NCBI GenBank assembly: GCA_046598395.1
Contig: JBKJIQ010000008.1
Span: 47,759-111,758 of the forward strand
Direction: 5' to 3'
DNA from: JAENVU01 sp046598395
GTDB taxonomy: Bacteria > Actinomycetota > Acidimicrobiia > IMCC26256 > JAENVU01
DNA length: 64,000 nt
Below are positions 45,546 to 54,177 of this stretch, piece by piece; the stretch's first letter is position 1, and every line of letters begins with the position of its first letter. A program made the position numbers and the translations under genes. The notes beneath the pieces were generated by a model. That model searched no databases and was not told the origin of the DNA. It saw only the letters and a list, made by a program, of their open reading frames with translations.

Positions 45546-45670
45546 GCGGGTATTTCGACAGCTGCTCCCCGCGCGGTCCCATCGCGATACCTCGCGCGTC
45601 CGGCGCTACCGTTGCCGATCCCCGGCGGGCGGGTTGCCCGACGTGACCATCGCAAGGAGACCGGAGTTCC

Positions 45671-46654
45671 ATGACCACGGCCGTACGTACTGACTGGACG
45701 ATCGCCGAGATCACGAAACTGTACGAGCGGCCGCTGATGGAGCTGGTGCGCAGCGCGAGCGCAGTGCACGGGGAGTTCCACGACCCCACCGAGATCCACG
45801 TGAACCAGTTGTTATCGATCAAGACGGGTGCATGTCCCGAAGACTGCGGTTACTGCTCGCAATCGGTGCATCACAACACCGGGGTCAGGCCCGAACCGCT
45901 GATGGCAGTGGACGATGTGGTGAAGACCGCGAAACGGGCGAAGGCTCAGGGCGTCACCCGGTTCTGCATGGGCGCGGCATGGCGTGACGTCAAGGACAAC
46001 GCGCAGTTCGAGCGGGTGCTCGACATGGTGCGCCAAGTCAACGATCTCGGCCTCGAGGTCTGCACGACCTTGGGCATGCTCACGGCCGAACAAGCGCAGC
46101 GGCTCGACGAAGCCGGCCTGTATGCCTACAACCACAATCTCGATACCTCGCCCGAGTACTACGACTCGGTGATCACGACCCGGACCTATCAGGAACGGCT
46201 CGACACGATCGCGGCGGTGCGCACCACCAACATCACCGTGTGCTGCGGTGGGATCATCGGGATGGGCGAGACCGACGCCGACCGCATCTCCTTTCTGCAC
46301 CAAGTCGCGACCCAGTCACCGCATCCCGAGTCGGTTCCGATCAACGTGTTGTCACGCGTGCCGGGCACGCCGCTCGAAGATGCACCGGACGTCGAGATCG
46401 CGGAGACGGTTCGCATGATTGCGGTCGCTCGATTGTTGATGCCGAGTTCGGTGGTGCGGATTGCCGCGGGCCGTCATCTCATGAGCTTCTCGGATCAAGC
46501 GCTGTGCATGCTGGCCGGGGCGAACTCGTTCTTCACGAGTGAGCGCAACATGATGTTGACCGCCACCACGCCGTGCGCGGATCACGCGAGCGATCGTGCC
46601 ATGCTCGCCCAGATGGGGCTACGCGCGCGTGTCCTGGAAGAACTCGACGCCTAG
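45671..46654 (+). CDS. bioB: Biotin synthase
   Basis: Radical SAM enzyme of 327 residues that inserts sulfur into dethiobiotin. The SAM/[4Fe-4S] motif is TGACPEDCGYCSQSVHHNTG, followed by the second-cluster ligands in RFCMGAAWR, VCTTLGML, TVCCGGIIGMGE and an Arg in VRIAAGRHLMS. ATG at 45671 has AAGGAG upstream. Other biotin genes are not adjacent. Family call is essentially certain. Confidence 0.97.
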   Translation: MTTAVRTDWTIAEITKLYERPLMELVRSASAVHGEFHDPTEIHVNQLLSIKTGACPEDCGYCSQSVHHNTGVRPEPLMAVDDVVKTAKRAKAQGVTRFCMGAAWRDVKDNAQFERVLDMVRQVNDLGLEVCTTLGMLTAEQAQRLDEAGLYAYNHNLDTSPEYYDSVITTRTYQERLDTIAAVRTTNITVCCGGIIGMGETDADRISFLHQVATQSPHPESVPINVLSRVPGTPLEDAPDVEIAETVRMIAVARLLMPSSVVRIAAGRHLMSFSDQALCMLAGANSFFTSERNMMLTATTPCADHASDRAMLAQMGLRARVLEELDA

Positions 46655-46683
46655 TTCCGCATGCCACGGGTGAGCGTCGGTGG

Positions 46684-47754
46684 TCAGGTTCTGGCTCCGT
46701 GGAACCGGTTCGTCACGAACGGTGAGGTCATGGCCCGCACCAGTGCGCTGTAGTTGACCTGGAAGCTCATCTTGGACCCTACGGAACACCGGGTGTCACC
46801 GGTGTCGACGACCAGGTGGTCACTGCTTGCGCCGAGGATGGTGAAGCCCGCCACCGACGTGAGCCCGTGGGGATCGATGTCTTGGTGGCCGAGGGCAAGC
46901 AGCGATTGACGGGTCATGGCCTTCCCTGAGCGAATGGGAGGGCTACCGAATGCCGTTTGTCCGATCGTGCCCCAGGGCTGGGTGGGCTTGTCGTTGGCTT
47001 CAATCACCTCGGCGACGAGCGTGATTGCGTCGGTATGCAATCCCGGCACCGGCTCACGGTGGAGAGGCTCCCGGCCGAGGAGGACCGACTCGCCGAGGCG
47101 CAACTCGTTGACCCGCCCGGTGTCTTGGCAGCCGAGCGCCCAGTTGAGGTTTGCAGAGTTTCCGCCGGATACCACGGGCAGTACAACGTCGAAGGTGGTT
47201 TCCACCAGCTCGACGAGACGCGAGAGTTCGGCCATGTTGGTTGCGTCGGGTACCACGCCGCTTTGACATGCGAGATTGGTGCCGATTCCCTGCAGCGTCA
47301 GTTCGGGAAGGTTGAGGGTGAGACGGGCGAGGTCGAGAAGGTCCGCGGCGAGGACGCCTTCGCGCAGGTCACCCAGCTCCACCATCAGCACGATTCCGTG
47401 GGTCCGTCGCTGAGCAACGGCGGCCGCGGAAAGGGCTTCGATCACGACCGCCTCGGAGTTGAGGCTGGCCTCGGCGGCCGTCACCACCCGATCGACCTGA
47501 CTCAGCATCGGTGACCGGATCAGCGTGATCGGCGCCGTGACCCCACCCGCGCGCAGCGCCTCGATGTTCTCGACGCGTGCATCGCCGAGTGCGTTGATGC
47601 CGCCGCGTTCCATTGCAGTCGCGAGCTCGGGCGAACCCAACATCGCCTTCGTGACCCCAGTGACGGAGATGCCTTTCCGTCCGAGGCGGTCGACGAGCAG
47701 GCGGGCGTTCTCCGTGATCTTGTGAAGGTCGACCTCGAGCCGCGGCGCGGTCAT
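46684..47754 (-). CDS. Alanine/ornithine racemase-family PLP enzyme (fold III)
   Basis: Fold-type III PLP racemase of 356 residues. The PLP Lys lies in SVTGVTKAMLGS, with the C-terminal beta-domain and LRLGESVLLGR as phosphate-binding block. It resembles the YhfX/ornithine-racemase-like group rather than the main Alr. Its ATG overlaps the DUF1611 gene's stop by four bases, so the two are co-translated. Together they likely handle a D-amino acid or amino-acid derivative; the exact substrate is open. Confidence 0.88.
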   Translation of the reverse strand: MTAPRLEVDLHKITENARLLVDRLGRKGISVTGVTKAMLGSPELATAMERGGINALGDARVENIEALRAGGVTAPITLIRSPMLSQVDRVVTAAEASLNSEAVVIEALSAAAVAQRRTHGIVLMVELGDLREGVLAADLLDLARLTLNLPELTLQGIGTNLACQSGVVPDATNMAELSRLVELVETTFDVVLPVVSGGNSANLNWALGCQDTGRVNELRLGESVLLGREPLHREPVPGLHTDAITLVAEVIEANDKPTQPWGTIGQTAFGSPPIRSGKAMTRQSLLALGHQDIDPHGLTSVAGFTILGASSDHLVVDTGDTRCSVGSKMSFQVNYSALVRAMTSPFVTNRFHGART

Positions 47755-48911
47755 CCCCGGTTGGCGGTCGCCAACCTCGCGAGCTCGGGAAAGGCGCCGA
47801 GCACCATCTCGACCAGACGATCCGGCGACCGTGTCAGTGCGTCGGTGACCGGCATCTCGAGCTCGCGCTCGTAATCGAGGATCGCGGTTTCAACCTCGTC
47901 GTCGGTCATGTGTTCATGGTTGATCGTGAGGCCAATCACGGTGGTGTCGGCGAAGGTCTGGATCAGATTGATTTCGCTCGCGGGAGTGGGCATCGGCATG
48001 GTCGGGAAGTCGCTCAACATTGGGCGGGCCGGCGCGTGTTGAAGAATGACTCCGGCCGGTTGACTCCCCCGCAGGATGTAGCCGGACGTGAGGTAGGCGG
48101 GGTGGCTGAGCGCGCCTTGACCTTCGACGATGATCACGTCGGGGTGTTCGACTTCGAAGGCCTCAACGACCGCGGCTTCCATCTCTCCGGAACAGAACTG
48201 CGGCGCGATCGCATCGAGGGCCACGCCGTATTTTGCGCCCTGGATCAAGCTGGTTTGTCCGGTCCCCACGAGGACAGCCTTGATTCCGGCCGCGTTGAGG
48301 GCCTGGGTGAGGATGGTCGCGGTCGTCCGTTTGCCGATAGCGCCGTCGGTGCCGAGCACCGCAATTCGCGGACACGTGACTTCGAAGATGCGGCCGGAGA
48401 AGAAGCGCAGGTCCTTCTTCGCCCGAGGCCGCCGGACGTCGAGCATCGTGACGTTGCTGGCCACGCTCGCAGCCACGAACTCGGGATCGTCGTTCAGGAA
48501 CTCATGCAAACCGTTGACCACGTGCATTCCCGCCGCGATGGCGTCGAGCACGACGGTCCGCTCCATCGGCGACAGCAGCCCGCTCGCCGGGGCCATCCCG
48601 AAGATGAAGTAGTCCGGGATACGACCGAGGACGCGAACGGCACTCGCCACGTCGTGCAGGATCGGAATCCCATTCGGGATGTCGTCCAAGACTTCGCCCG
48701 CGTCACGGCCCGCCTGGCGGCTGTCGATGACGGCGACGACGTCGTACTTCTCCGAAGACCGAACCAGGCCGTTCGCGGTCTTACCGTCGAGTTCGCCGAA
48801 GTTGCCTTCGCAGTACACGAACGCCGTATTGCCCACCGGTGGAGGGCTCGTATGGACCTGCGGGGCGAAATCGCCCATAGCGGAACCGGGATGTACCGAA
48901 ACTGGTGACAT
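47751..48911 (-). CDS. DUF1611 family P-loop protein (DgcN-like)
   Basis: DUF1611 protein of 386 residues. After an N-terminal Rossmann-like part (AFVYCEGNFGELDGKTANGLVRSS) comes a P-loop GTDGAIGKRTT, then EGQGALSHPAY and a further block ending in a helical tail. In several proteobacteria DUF1611 (DgcN) acts in D-glutamate breakdown with the enolase-like DgcA; here its coupled partner is a PLP racemase. ATG at 48911 has AGAGGAG upstream. A racemase/N-acyl pathway is plausible but untested. Confidence 0.88.
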   Translation of the reverse strand: MSPVSVHPGSAMGDFAPQVHTSPPPVGNTAFVYCEGNFGELDGKTANGLVRSSEKYDVVAVIDSRQAGRDAGEVLDDIPNGIPILHDVASAVRVLGRIPDYFIFGMAPASGLLSPMERTVVLDAIAAGMHVVNGLHEFLNDDPEFVAASVASNVTMLDVRRPRAKKDLRFFSGRIFEVTCPRIAVLGTDGAIGKRTTATILTQALNAAGIKAVLVGTGQTSLIQGAKYGVALDAIAPQFCSGEMEAAVVEAFEVEHPDVIIVEGQGALSHPAYLTSGYILRGSQPAGVILQHAPARPMLSDFPTMPMPTPASEINLIQTFADTTVIGLTINHEHMTDDEVETAILDYERELEMPVTDALTRSPDRLVEMVLGAFPELARLATANRG

Positions 48912-49174
48912 TGCGCTCCTCTGATGGGCTCAGAGGAGGCGACAGGATCGTTTCGGGCGAGCGCCCAAGCATCAACGAGCCGTCTTCCCTAAGAAGGGAT
49001 GAAGTCGGACCGTACCAGGTCAGCGCAATGTCGGCCCGGCGGCCGAGGGATTCCCGACCGAATCGGTCACCGCGACCTCGACCGACAACACTGACGTGGT
49101 GACCGAGACGTGGCAGCCGTGTCCACCGGTTGGGCCATGACATTCCTCGCGGCGCATCCTTGCGGCGGGCGGCC

Positions 49175-50776
49175 ATGACCCCGCACTCGCGAGAGATCAC
49201 CGTCGAAGCGGCGCGTCGGCGCACGTTCGCGATCATCAGCCACCCCGACGCGGGCAAGACCACGCTCACCGAGAAGTTCCTGCTCTACTCCGGCGCGGTG
49301 CTCGTGGCCGGTTCGGTGAAGGCCCGCGCCGGTCGGCGTTCCGCCACATCCGACTGGATGGCGATGGAGCAGGAACGCGGCATCTCGATCACGTCCACGG
49401 TGTTGCAGTTCAACTATCGAGACCATGTCCTGAATCTGCTCGACACTCCGGGCCACCGTGACTTTTCCGAAGACACGTATCGCGTGCTCGCGGCGGCCGA
49501 TGCCGCGATCATGGTCCTCGATGCAGCCAAGGGCATCGAGGAACAGACGCTCAAGCTCTTCGAGGTCTGCCGGTCCCGGTCCATCCCCATCATCACGTTC
49601 ATCAACAAGTACGACCGACCGGGTCTCGATCCGCTCGCGCTCATCGACGAGATCGAGGATCGTATCCATCTCGCGCCCACGCCGGTCACATGGCCGGTGG
49701 GTCTGCCCGGTGAGTTCGCCGGAGTGGTAGAACGCGCCACGGGCGCCTTCGTGGAATACAGCCGCACCGCCCACGGCTCGCGCATCGCCTCCGAGACGCG
49801 GATTGATCCCGCCGTTGCGGCGCAGACACACGGGGATACGTGGACACGCGCAGTCGAGGAAGTCGCGCTCTTGGATGCGGTCGGTGCCGAGGTCAACGTC
49901 GAGTCCTTCCTCGCGGGCCGCACCACACCGGTGTTCTTCGGATCCGCGCTCACCAATTTCGGCGTTCGCCACATACTGGATGCCGTGGTGGATCTTGCAC
50001 CCGGGCCCTCACCCCGCAGGAGCATCGACGGTGATGACCGCCCGCTCGATGCCGGCTTCTCGGCGTTTGCCTTCAAAGTCCAGGCCAACATGGATCCCGC
50101 GCACCGAGACCGGGTTGCATTCGTGCGGATCTGCTCCGGTCATTTCGAGCGCGGGATGACCGTTACCCATGAACCTACGGGCCGACCCTTCGCAACGAAG
50201 TACGCCGCGTCGGTCTTCGGCGCGGAGCGTGACACCATCAACGACGCCTTTCCCGGCGACGTCATCGCGTTGGTGAACGCCAACGATGTACGGATCGGTG
50301 ACTCACTCTTTCACGGCGATCCGGTGCGGTTCCCTCCCATCGAGTCCTTTGCGCCCGAGCTGTTCGCCGATGCTCGGCCCCGTGACATCTCACGGTCGAA
50401 GCAGTTTCGCCGTGGGCTGGAGCAGTTGGGCGAGGAAGGCGTGGTCCAGGTCCTGTATCGGCGGGGTGGGGATCGGAATCCAGTGCTCGCCGCGGTGGGG
50501 CAGATGCAGTTCGAGGTCTTCGCGCACCGATTGGAGCACGAGTTCGGCGCCCCCATCGACGTCAGCGCGGTGCGGAAGCGGATCGCGCGCCGTACCGATG
50601 CCGCCAGCGTGGCGGAGATCGGTTCCCTGACCGGGGTCGAGATTCTGGAGCGTCCGGATGGCACGCTGCTCGCGCTCTTCGAGAGTCCTTACTGGCTCGA
50701 GCGGGTCGTCCATGACCATCCCGACTGGCTGCTCGACCCGATCCTGACCGGCTCATTGCCGGTGCGCGCGCGGTGA
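49175..50776 (+). CDS. prfC: Peptide chain release factor 3
   Basis: GTPase RF3 of 533 residues, which recycles RF1/RF2 after termination. G1 ISHPDAGKTTLTEK, switch ISITSTVLQF, G3 DTPGHRDFSEDT, G4 FINKYDRP; the C-terminal domains include RRGGDRNPVLAAVGQMQFEVF. ATG at 49175 is chosen; an upstream ATG-less leader lacks homology. Its stop overlaps the next gene's GTG by four bases. RF3 is patchily distributed among actinobacteria, so its presence is mildly informative for taxonomy. Confidence 0.96.
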   Translation: MTPHSREITVEAARRRTFAIISHPDAGKTTLTEKFLLYSGAVLVAGSVKARAGRRSATSDWMAMEQERGISITSTVLQFNYRDHVLNLLDTPGHRDFSEDTYRVLAAADAAIMVLDAAKGIEEQTLKLFEVCRSRSIPIITFINKYDRPGLDPLALIDEIEDRIHLAPTPVTWPVGLPGEFAGVVERATGAFVEYSRTAHGSRIASETRIDPAVAAQTHGDTWTRAVEEVALLDAVGAEVNVESFLAGRTTPVFFGSALTNFGVRHILDAVVDLAPGPSPRRSIDGDDRPLDAGFSAFAFKVQANMDPAHRDRVAFVRICSGHFERGMTVTHEPTGRPFATKYAASVFGAERDTINDAFPGDVIALVNANDVRIGDSLFHGDPVRFPPIESFAPELFADARPRDISRSKQFRRGLEQLGEEGVVQVLYRRGGDRNPVLAAVGQMQFEVFAHRLEHEFGAPIDVSAVRKRIARRTDAASVAEIGSLTGVEILERPDGTLLALFESPYWLERVVHDHPDWLLDPILTGSLPVRAR

Positions 50777-51786
50777 CCCGCGACCCAATGTGGGGAACGA
50801 CACTGCCGAAGGCCGAGTTACATCTCCACATCGAGGGCACCCTCGAGCCCGAGTTGATGTTCGAACTCGCGGCCCGCAATGGAGTGGGGGTGCCCTACGC
50901 CGACGTGGACGCAGTGCGCGCCGCCTACGTCTTCGACGATCTCCAGTCGTTCCTCGACGTCTACTACGCGGGATGTTCGGTCCTGGTGGAGGCGCAGGAC
51001 TTCTATGACCTCACGCACGCCTACCTCGAGCGGGCCGCGGCCGACGGTGTGCGCCATGCCGAAATCTTCTTCGATCCGCAGACCCATACCGATCGGGGCA
51101 TTTCGTTCGCTACGGTGATCGAGGGAATCGCCGGCGCACTCGCCGATGCGACGCGGGACTCGGGAATCTCCTCGCGTCTCATCATGTGCTTCCTGCGTCA
51201 CCTCAGCGCGGAGGCCGCGATGGCCACACTCGAGACGGCACTCCCCCACGCTGAACACATCACCGCCGTGGGCCTCGACTCCGGTGAGGCGGGCAATCCA
51301 CCCGCCAAGTTTCGGGCGGTGTTCGAACGCGCCCGCTCCGAAGGATTCCTCGCCGTGGCCCACGCGGGTGAGGAAGGTGGGCCCGACTCCATCCGGGACG
51401 CGCTCGACGTGCTCAACGCGGTTCGCATCGATCATGGCGTTCGGTGCCTCGAAGATGCCGATCTGGTCGATCGGCTGGTGGCGGAACAGATTCCTCTCAC
51501 CGTGTGTCCGCTCTCGAACGTGAAACTCCGGGTATTTCCCACGCTCGTCGATCACCCGCTCAAGCGCATGCTCGAGCTCGGACTCAACGTGTCGATCCAC
51601 TCCGACGATCCCGCGTATTTCGGTGGATACATCGCGATGAACTACACCGAGACCGCGGCGGCGCTGGGACTCTCCAAAGCGCAGGTGGTCGTGGTCGCGC
51701 GCAACTCGATCCGGTCGTCGTTTCTCGGTGTGGACGACCAGCGCGTGCACCTCCGGGCGATCGATGAGTTCGAAATGGGCCGGTAG
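50773..51786 (+). CDS. Adenine deaminase (adenosine deaminase-like family)
   Basis: Zn-dependent deaminase of 337 residues. The metal HxH is AELHLHIEGTLEPELMF; further ligands His in VAHAGEEGG, His/Asp in IHSDDPAYFGGY. The blocks FFDPQTHTDRG and SDDPAYFGGY are characteristic of the adenine deaminase group (Aah1-type) as distinct from adenosine deaminase. GTG at 50773 overlaps prfC. Converts adenine to hypoxanthine with ammonia release; the assignment over adenosine rests on those blocks recalled from the family. Confidence 0.9.
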   Translation: MTRDPMWGTTLPKAELHLHIEGTLEPELMFELAARNGVGVPYADVDAVRAAYVFDDLQSFLDVYYAGCSVLVEAQDFYDLTHAYLERAAADGVRHAEIFFDPQTHTDRGISFATVIEGIAGALADATRDSGISSRLIMCFLRHLSAEAAMATLETALPHAEHITAVGLDSGEAGNPPAKFRAVFERARSEGFLAVAHAGEEGGPDSIRDALDVLNAVRIDHGVRCLEDADLVDRLVAEQIPLTVCPLSNVKLRVFPTLVDHPLKRMLELGLNVSIHSDDPAYFGGYIAMNYTETAAALGLSKAQVVVVARNSIRSSFLGVDDQRVHLRAIDEFEMGR

Positions 51787-51817
51787 GGCGCGCGGCGGCC
51801 GCTATGGTGGGGGTTCT

Positions 51818-51850
51818 ATGACCCCCCCTACCCTCCTTCTGCTCATGTAG
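51818..51850 (+). CDS. Leucine-rich leader peptide of leuA
   Basis: Ten-codon reading frame MTPPTLLLLM, with four consecutive Leu codons (CTC CTT CTG CTC) right before the end. It has a purine-rich GGTGGGGG just upstream and a -10-like TATGGT at 51803-51808, so it may be nearly leaderless. It sits about 130 bases ahead of leuA and just upstream of a hairpin, the arrangement used for transcription attenuation by leucyl-tRNA supply. Too short for most gene finders. Confidence 0.8.
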   Translation: MTPPTLLLLM

Positions 51851-51877
51851 GCGAGCGCCCGCATCGGCGTTCGTCTC

Positions 51878-51906
51878 AAGCTCCTGTGCCTTCGGGCCGG
51901 GAGCTT
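51878..51906 (+). terminator. Attenuator-type hairpin in the leuA leader
   Basis: AAGCTCC (51878-51884) pairs with GGAGCTT (51900-51906). Inside, GCC-TTCG-GGC (51888-51897) forms a stable tetraloop stem, and T-rich TCTGCTTTCC follows. This is a plausible rho-independent terminator controlled by ribosome stalling on the leader Leu codons. An alternative antiterminator pairing was not worked out with confidence. Confidence 0.75.
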
Positions 51907-51950
51907 TCTGCTTTCCTGGTACCCGAAAACATCGACAAGTGAGTCACACC

Positions 51951-53675
51951 ATGCCACCAGAACCCGCGCAGCCCAAGAAGATGCCGTTCGAGAAATACCA
52001 GGCTTTCGTACCGCTCGAACTGCCGGACCGAACGTGGCCGGACCAGAAGCTCACGAAGGCGCCGCGCTGGTGTGCAGTCGACTTGCGCGATGGAAATCAG
52101 GCGCTGATCGACCCGATGGACCCGGTCCGGAAGCGCCGCATGTTCGACACGCTGGTCAAGATGGGCTTCAAGGAAATCGAAGTCGGGTTCCCTTCTGCGA
52201 GCCAGACCGATTTCGATTTCGTCCGCCAGTTGGTCGAGGAAGACCTGATCCCCGACGACGTGACGATTCAGGTCCTCACGCAATGCCGCAACGAACTCAT
52301 CGAACGGACCTATGAGTCCATCGTCGGCGCGCCGCGAGCCATCGTGCACTTCTATAACTCAACGTCGATCTTGCAGCGACGGGTGGTGTTCGGATTGGAT
52401 CGCGATGGGATCACCGACATCGCAGTGAACGCGGCGCGGATGTGTCGCAAGCTCGAAGCCTCGGTGCCCGGCACCGACGTGCGCTACGAATACTCGCCGG
52501 AGAGCTACACGGGCACCGAGATCGAATACGCCGTCGAGATTTGCGATGCCGTGGCCGATGTGATCGAACCCACCGCCCGCCGGCCGCTCATTATGAATCT
52601 GCCGGCGACGGTCGAGATGTACTCCCCGAACATCTATGCCGACACCATCGAGTGGTTTCTCCGCAACGTCCGCAACCGCGATTCGGTGGTGCTGTCGTTA
52701 CATCCCCACAACGACCGCGGCTGCGCGGTGGCCGCGGCGGAGCTGGGCGTGCTCGCGGGCGCGGATCGCGTGGAGGGCTGTCTGTTCGGCAACGGCGAGC
52801 GCACGGGGAACGTCGACCTGGTGACGCTCGCCATGAACTTGTTCAGTCAAGGTATCGACCCTGAACTCGATGTCACCGACATCGATGGGTTGCGCCGCAC
52901 CGCGGAATATTGCAATCGCCTGCCGGTCCACGAGCGCCATCCCTATGTTGGCGACCTCGTGTACACCGCCTTTTCCGGGTCGCACCAAGACGCGATCAAG
53001 AAGGGTTTCGCCGCGCTGTATTCCGAGGCCGAAGCCGCGGGCCGAGATCATGACTACGAGACGTGGGGGGTGCCGTATCTGCCGATCGACCCGGCGCACG
53101 TCGGCCGATCGTATGAAGCCGTCATTCGCGTCAACAGTCAGTCGGGCAAGGGCGGGATCGCCTACATCATGGAAATGGAGCACGGCTTCGCACTCCCCCG
53201 TCGGCTTCAGATCGAGTTCTCCAAGACCATTCAGGCGGTGGCCGAAGACACCGGCACCGAGATCACGCCCGTGGCGCTCTGGGACGAGTTCCAGACGATG
53301 TACCTCCCCGCCGAACCGCGTCTCGCGTTGCGAACGCATGAGCTGACCACGGGCAGCGACGACCGCGCCACGATCACGGCACAACTCACGCGTGACGGCG
53401 AGCCGGTCACGGTGCATGGCGAAGGCAACGGTCCGATTGCCGCCTTCGTGACCGCCATTGCCGGCGGGCTCGGTATCGAACTCGATGTCGTCGACTATCA
53501 CGAGCATTCATTGGGGCGGGGTGCTGATGCGACCGCCGTCGCCTACGTGGAGACCGTCGACGACGACGCCACCACCCGCTGGGGCATCGGTACCGATCCC
53601 AACATCATCACCGCGTCGCTGCGGGCCGTCCTCTCGGCTGCGGCGCGGATGCTCGACGATTCCGTTCCCACCTGA
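51951..53675 (+). CDS. leuA: 2-isopropylmalate synthase
   Basis: First committed enzyme of leucine synthesis, 574 residues, the longer actinobacterial type. The HMGL-like barrel shows RWCAVDLRDGNQALIDPM (catalytic Arg/Asp), NLPATVEMYSPN and LHPHNDRGCAVA (metal His pair), and GNGERTGNVDLVT. The C-terminal regulatory domain, which binds leucine for feedback inhibition, spans about 440-574 (ending DPNIITASLRAVLSAAAR). ATG at 51951; a GTG at 51939 is an alternative. Expression is probably tuned by the leader peptide and hairpin upstream. Confidence 0.96.
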   Translation: MPPEPAQPKKMPFEKYQAFVPLELPDRTWPDQKLTKAPRWCAVDLRDGNQALIDPMDPVRKRRMFDTLVKMGFKEIEVGFPSASQTDFDFVRQLVEEDLIPDDVTIQVLTQCRNELIERTYESIVGAPRAIVHFYNSTSILQRRVVFGLDRDGITDIAVNAARMCRKLEASVPGTDVRYEYSPESYTGTEIEYAVEICDAVADVIEPTARRPLIMNLPATVEMYSPNIYADTIEWFLRNVRNRDSVVLSLHPHNDRGCAVAAAELGVLAGADRVEGCLFGNGERTGNVDLVTLAMNLFSQGIDPELDVTDIDGLRRTAEYCNRLPVHERHPYVGDLVYTAFSGSHQDAIKKGFAALYSEAEAAGRDHDYETWGVPYLPIDPAHVGRSYEAVIRVNSQSGKGGIAYIMEMEHGFALPRRLQIEFSKTIQAVAEDTGTEITPVALWDEFQTMYLPAEPRLALRTHELTTGSDDRATITAQLTRDGEPVTVHGEGNGPIAAFVTAIAGGLGIELDVVDYHEHSLGRGADATAVAYVETVDDDATTRWGIGTDPNIITASLRAVLSAAARMLDDSVPT

Positions 53676-53697
53676 CGACGTTGACGCCGGGGCGCGG

Positions 53698-54168
53698 TTA
53701 CGGAGCGCGTAGGACCAGGAGGAACTGACCGCCGCCGGATTCGACGGCAGTCGTGACCTCGAGGTCCGGGGTCAAGCGCGACACGCGATCGAGCAACCAT
53801 GTGCAGGCCTGATCAGCATCTGCGGCGGTCGGGCACCGAGCCATGATCTCGCGGCCGCCCTTGCGGGAGAGCCGTTCCACTGTGGCCAAGATCGGCGCGG
53901 GGTCGACGACGAACAGTTCGTCGGACCACGGGATTACCGGCGCATTTGCACCCTTCTTGGTGTTGCACGCACGATGGGCGAGCCGTTCGGCTCCCACCGC
54001 CGAGGTGCCACCCTTGGCCTTGGACCGAGCCTTCGTGATGATGGCGTCGATGCTGGGTCCACGGGGATCGTTGACCGACATTTCCGGGTCCACCGGCTCG
54101 TCGCAGCGCCAACAGCGCCAGCCGTCGGCCGCGCCGATGTCTTCGAGGCGACTCGCAGGGCTGGCCAT
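53698..54168 (-). CDS. HNH-like zinc-binding protein
   Basis: Protein of 156 residues with a CWRC pair near the N-terminus and AERLAHRACNTKKGANAP, the pattern of HNH nuclease-like folds in which Cys pairs hold zinc. The second half (ATVERLSRKGG to FLLVLRAP) is a separate small alpha-beta domain without recognised family. ATG at 54168. Convergent with leuA and just ahead of the dehydrogenase-like gene on the same strand. Could be a DNA-binding or nicking enzyme; no phage or mobile context is visible. Confidence 0.7.
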   Translation of the reverse strand: MASPASRLEDIGAADGWRCWRCDEPVDPEMSVNDPRGPSIDAIITKARSKAKGGTSAVGAERLAHRACNTKKGANAPVIPWSDELFVVDPAPILATVERLSRKGGREIMARCPTAADADQACTWLLDRVSRLTPDLEVTTAVESGGGQFLLVLRAP

Positions 54169-54177
54169 GGGCGGAAC

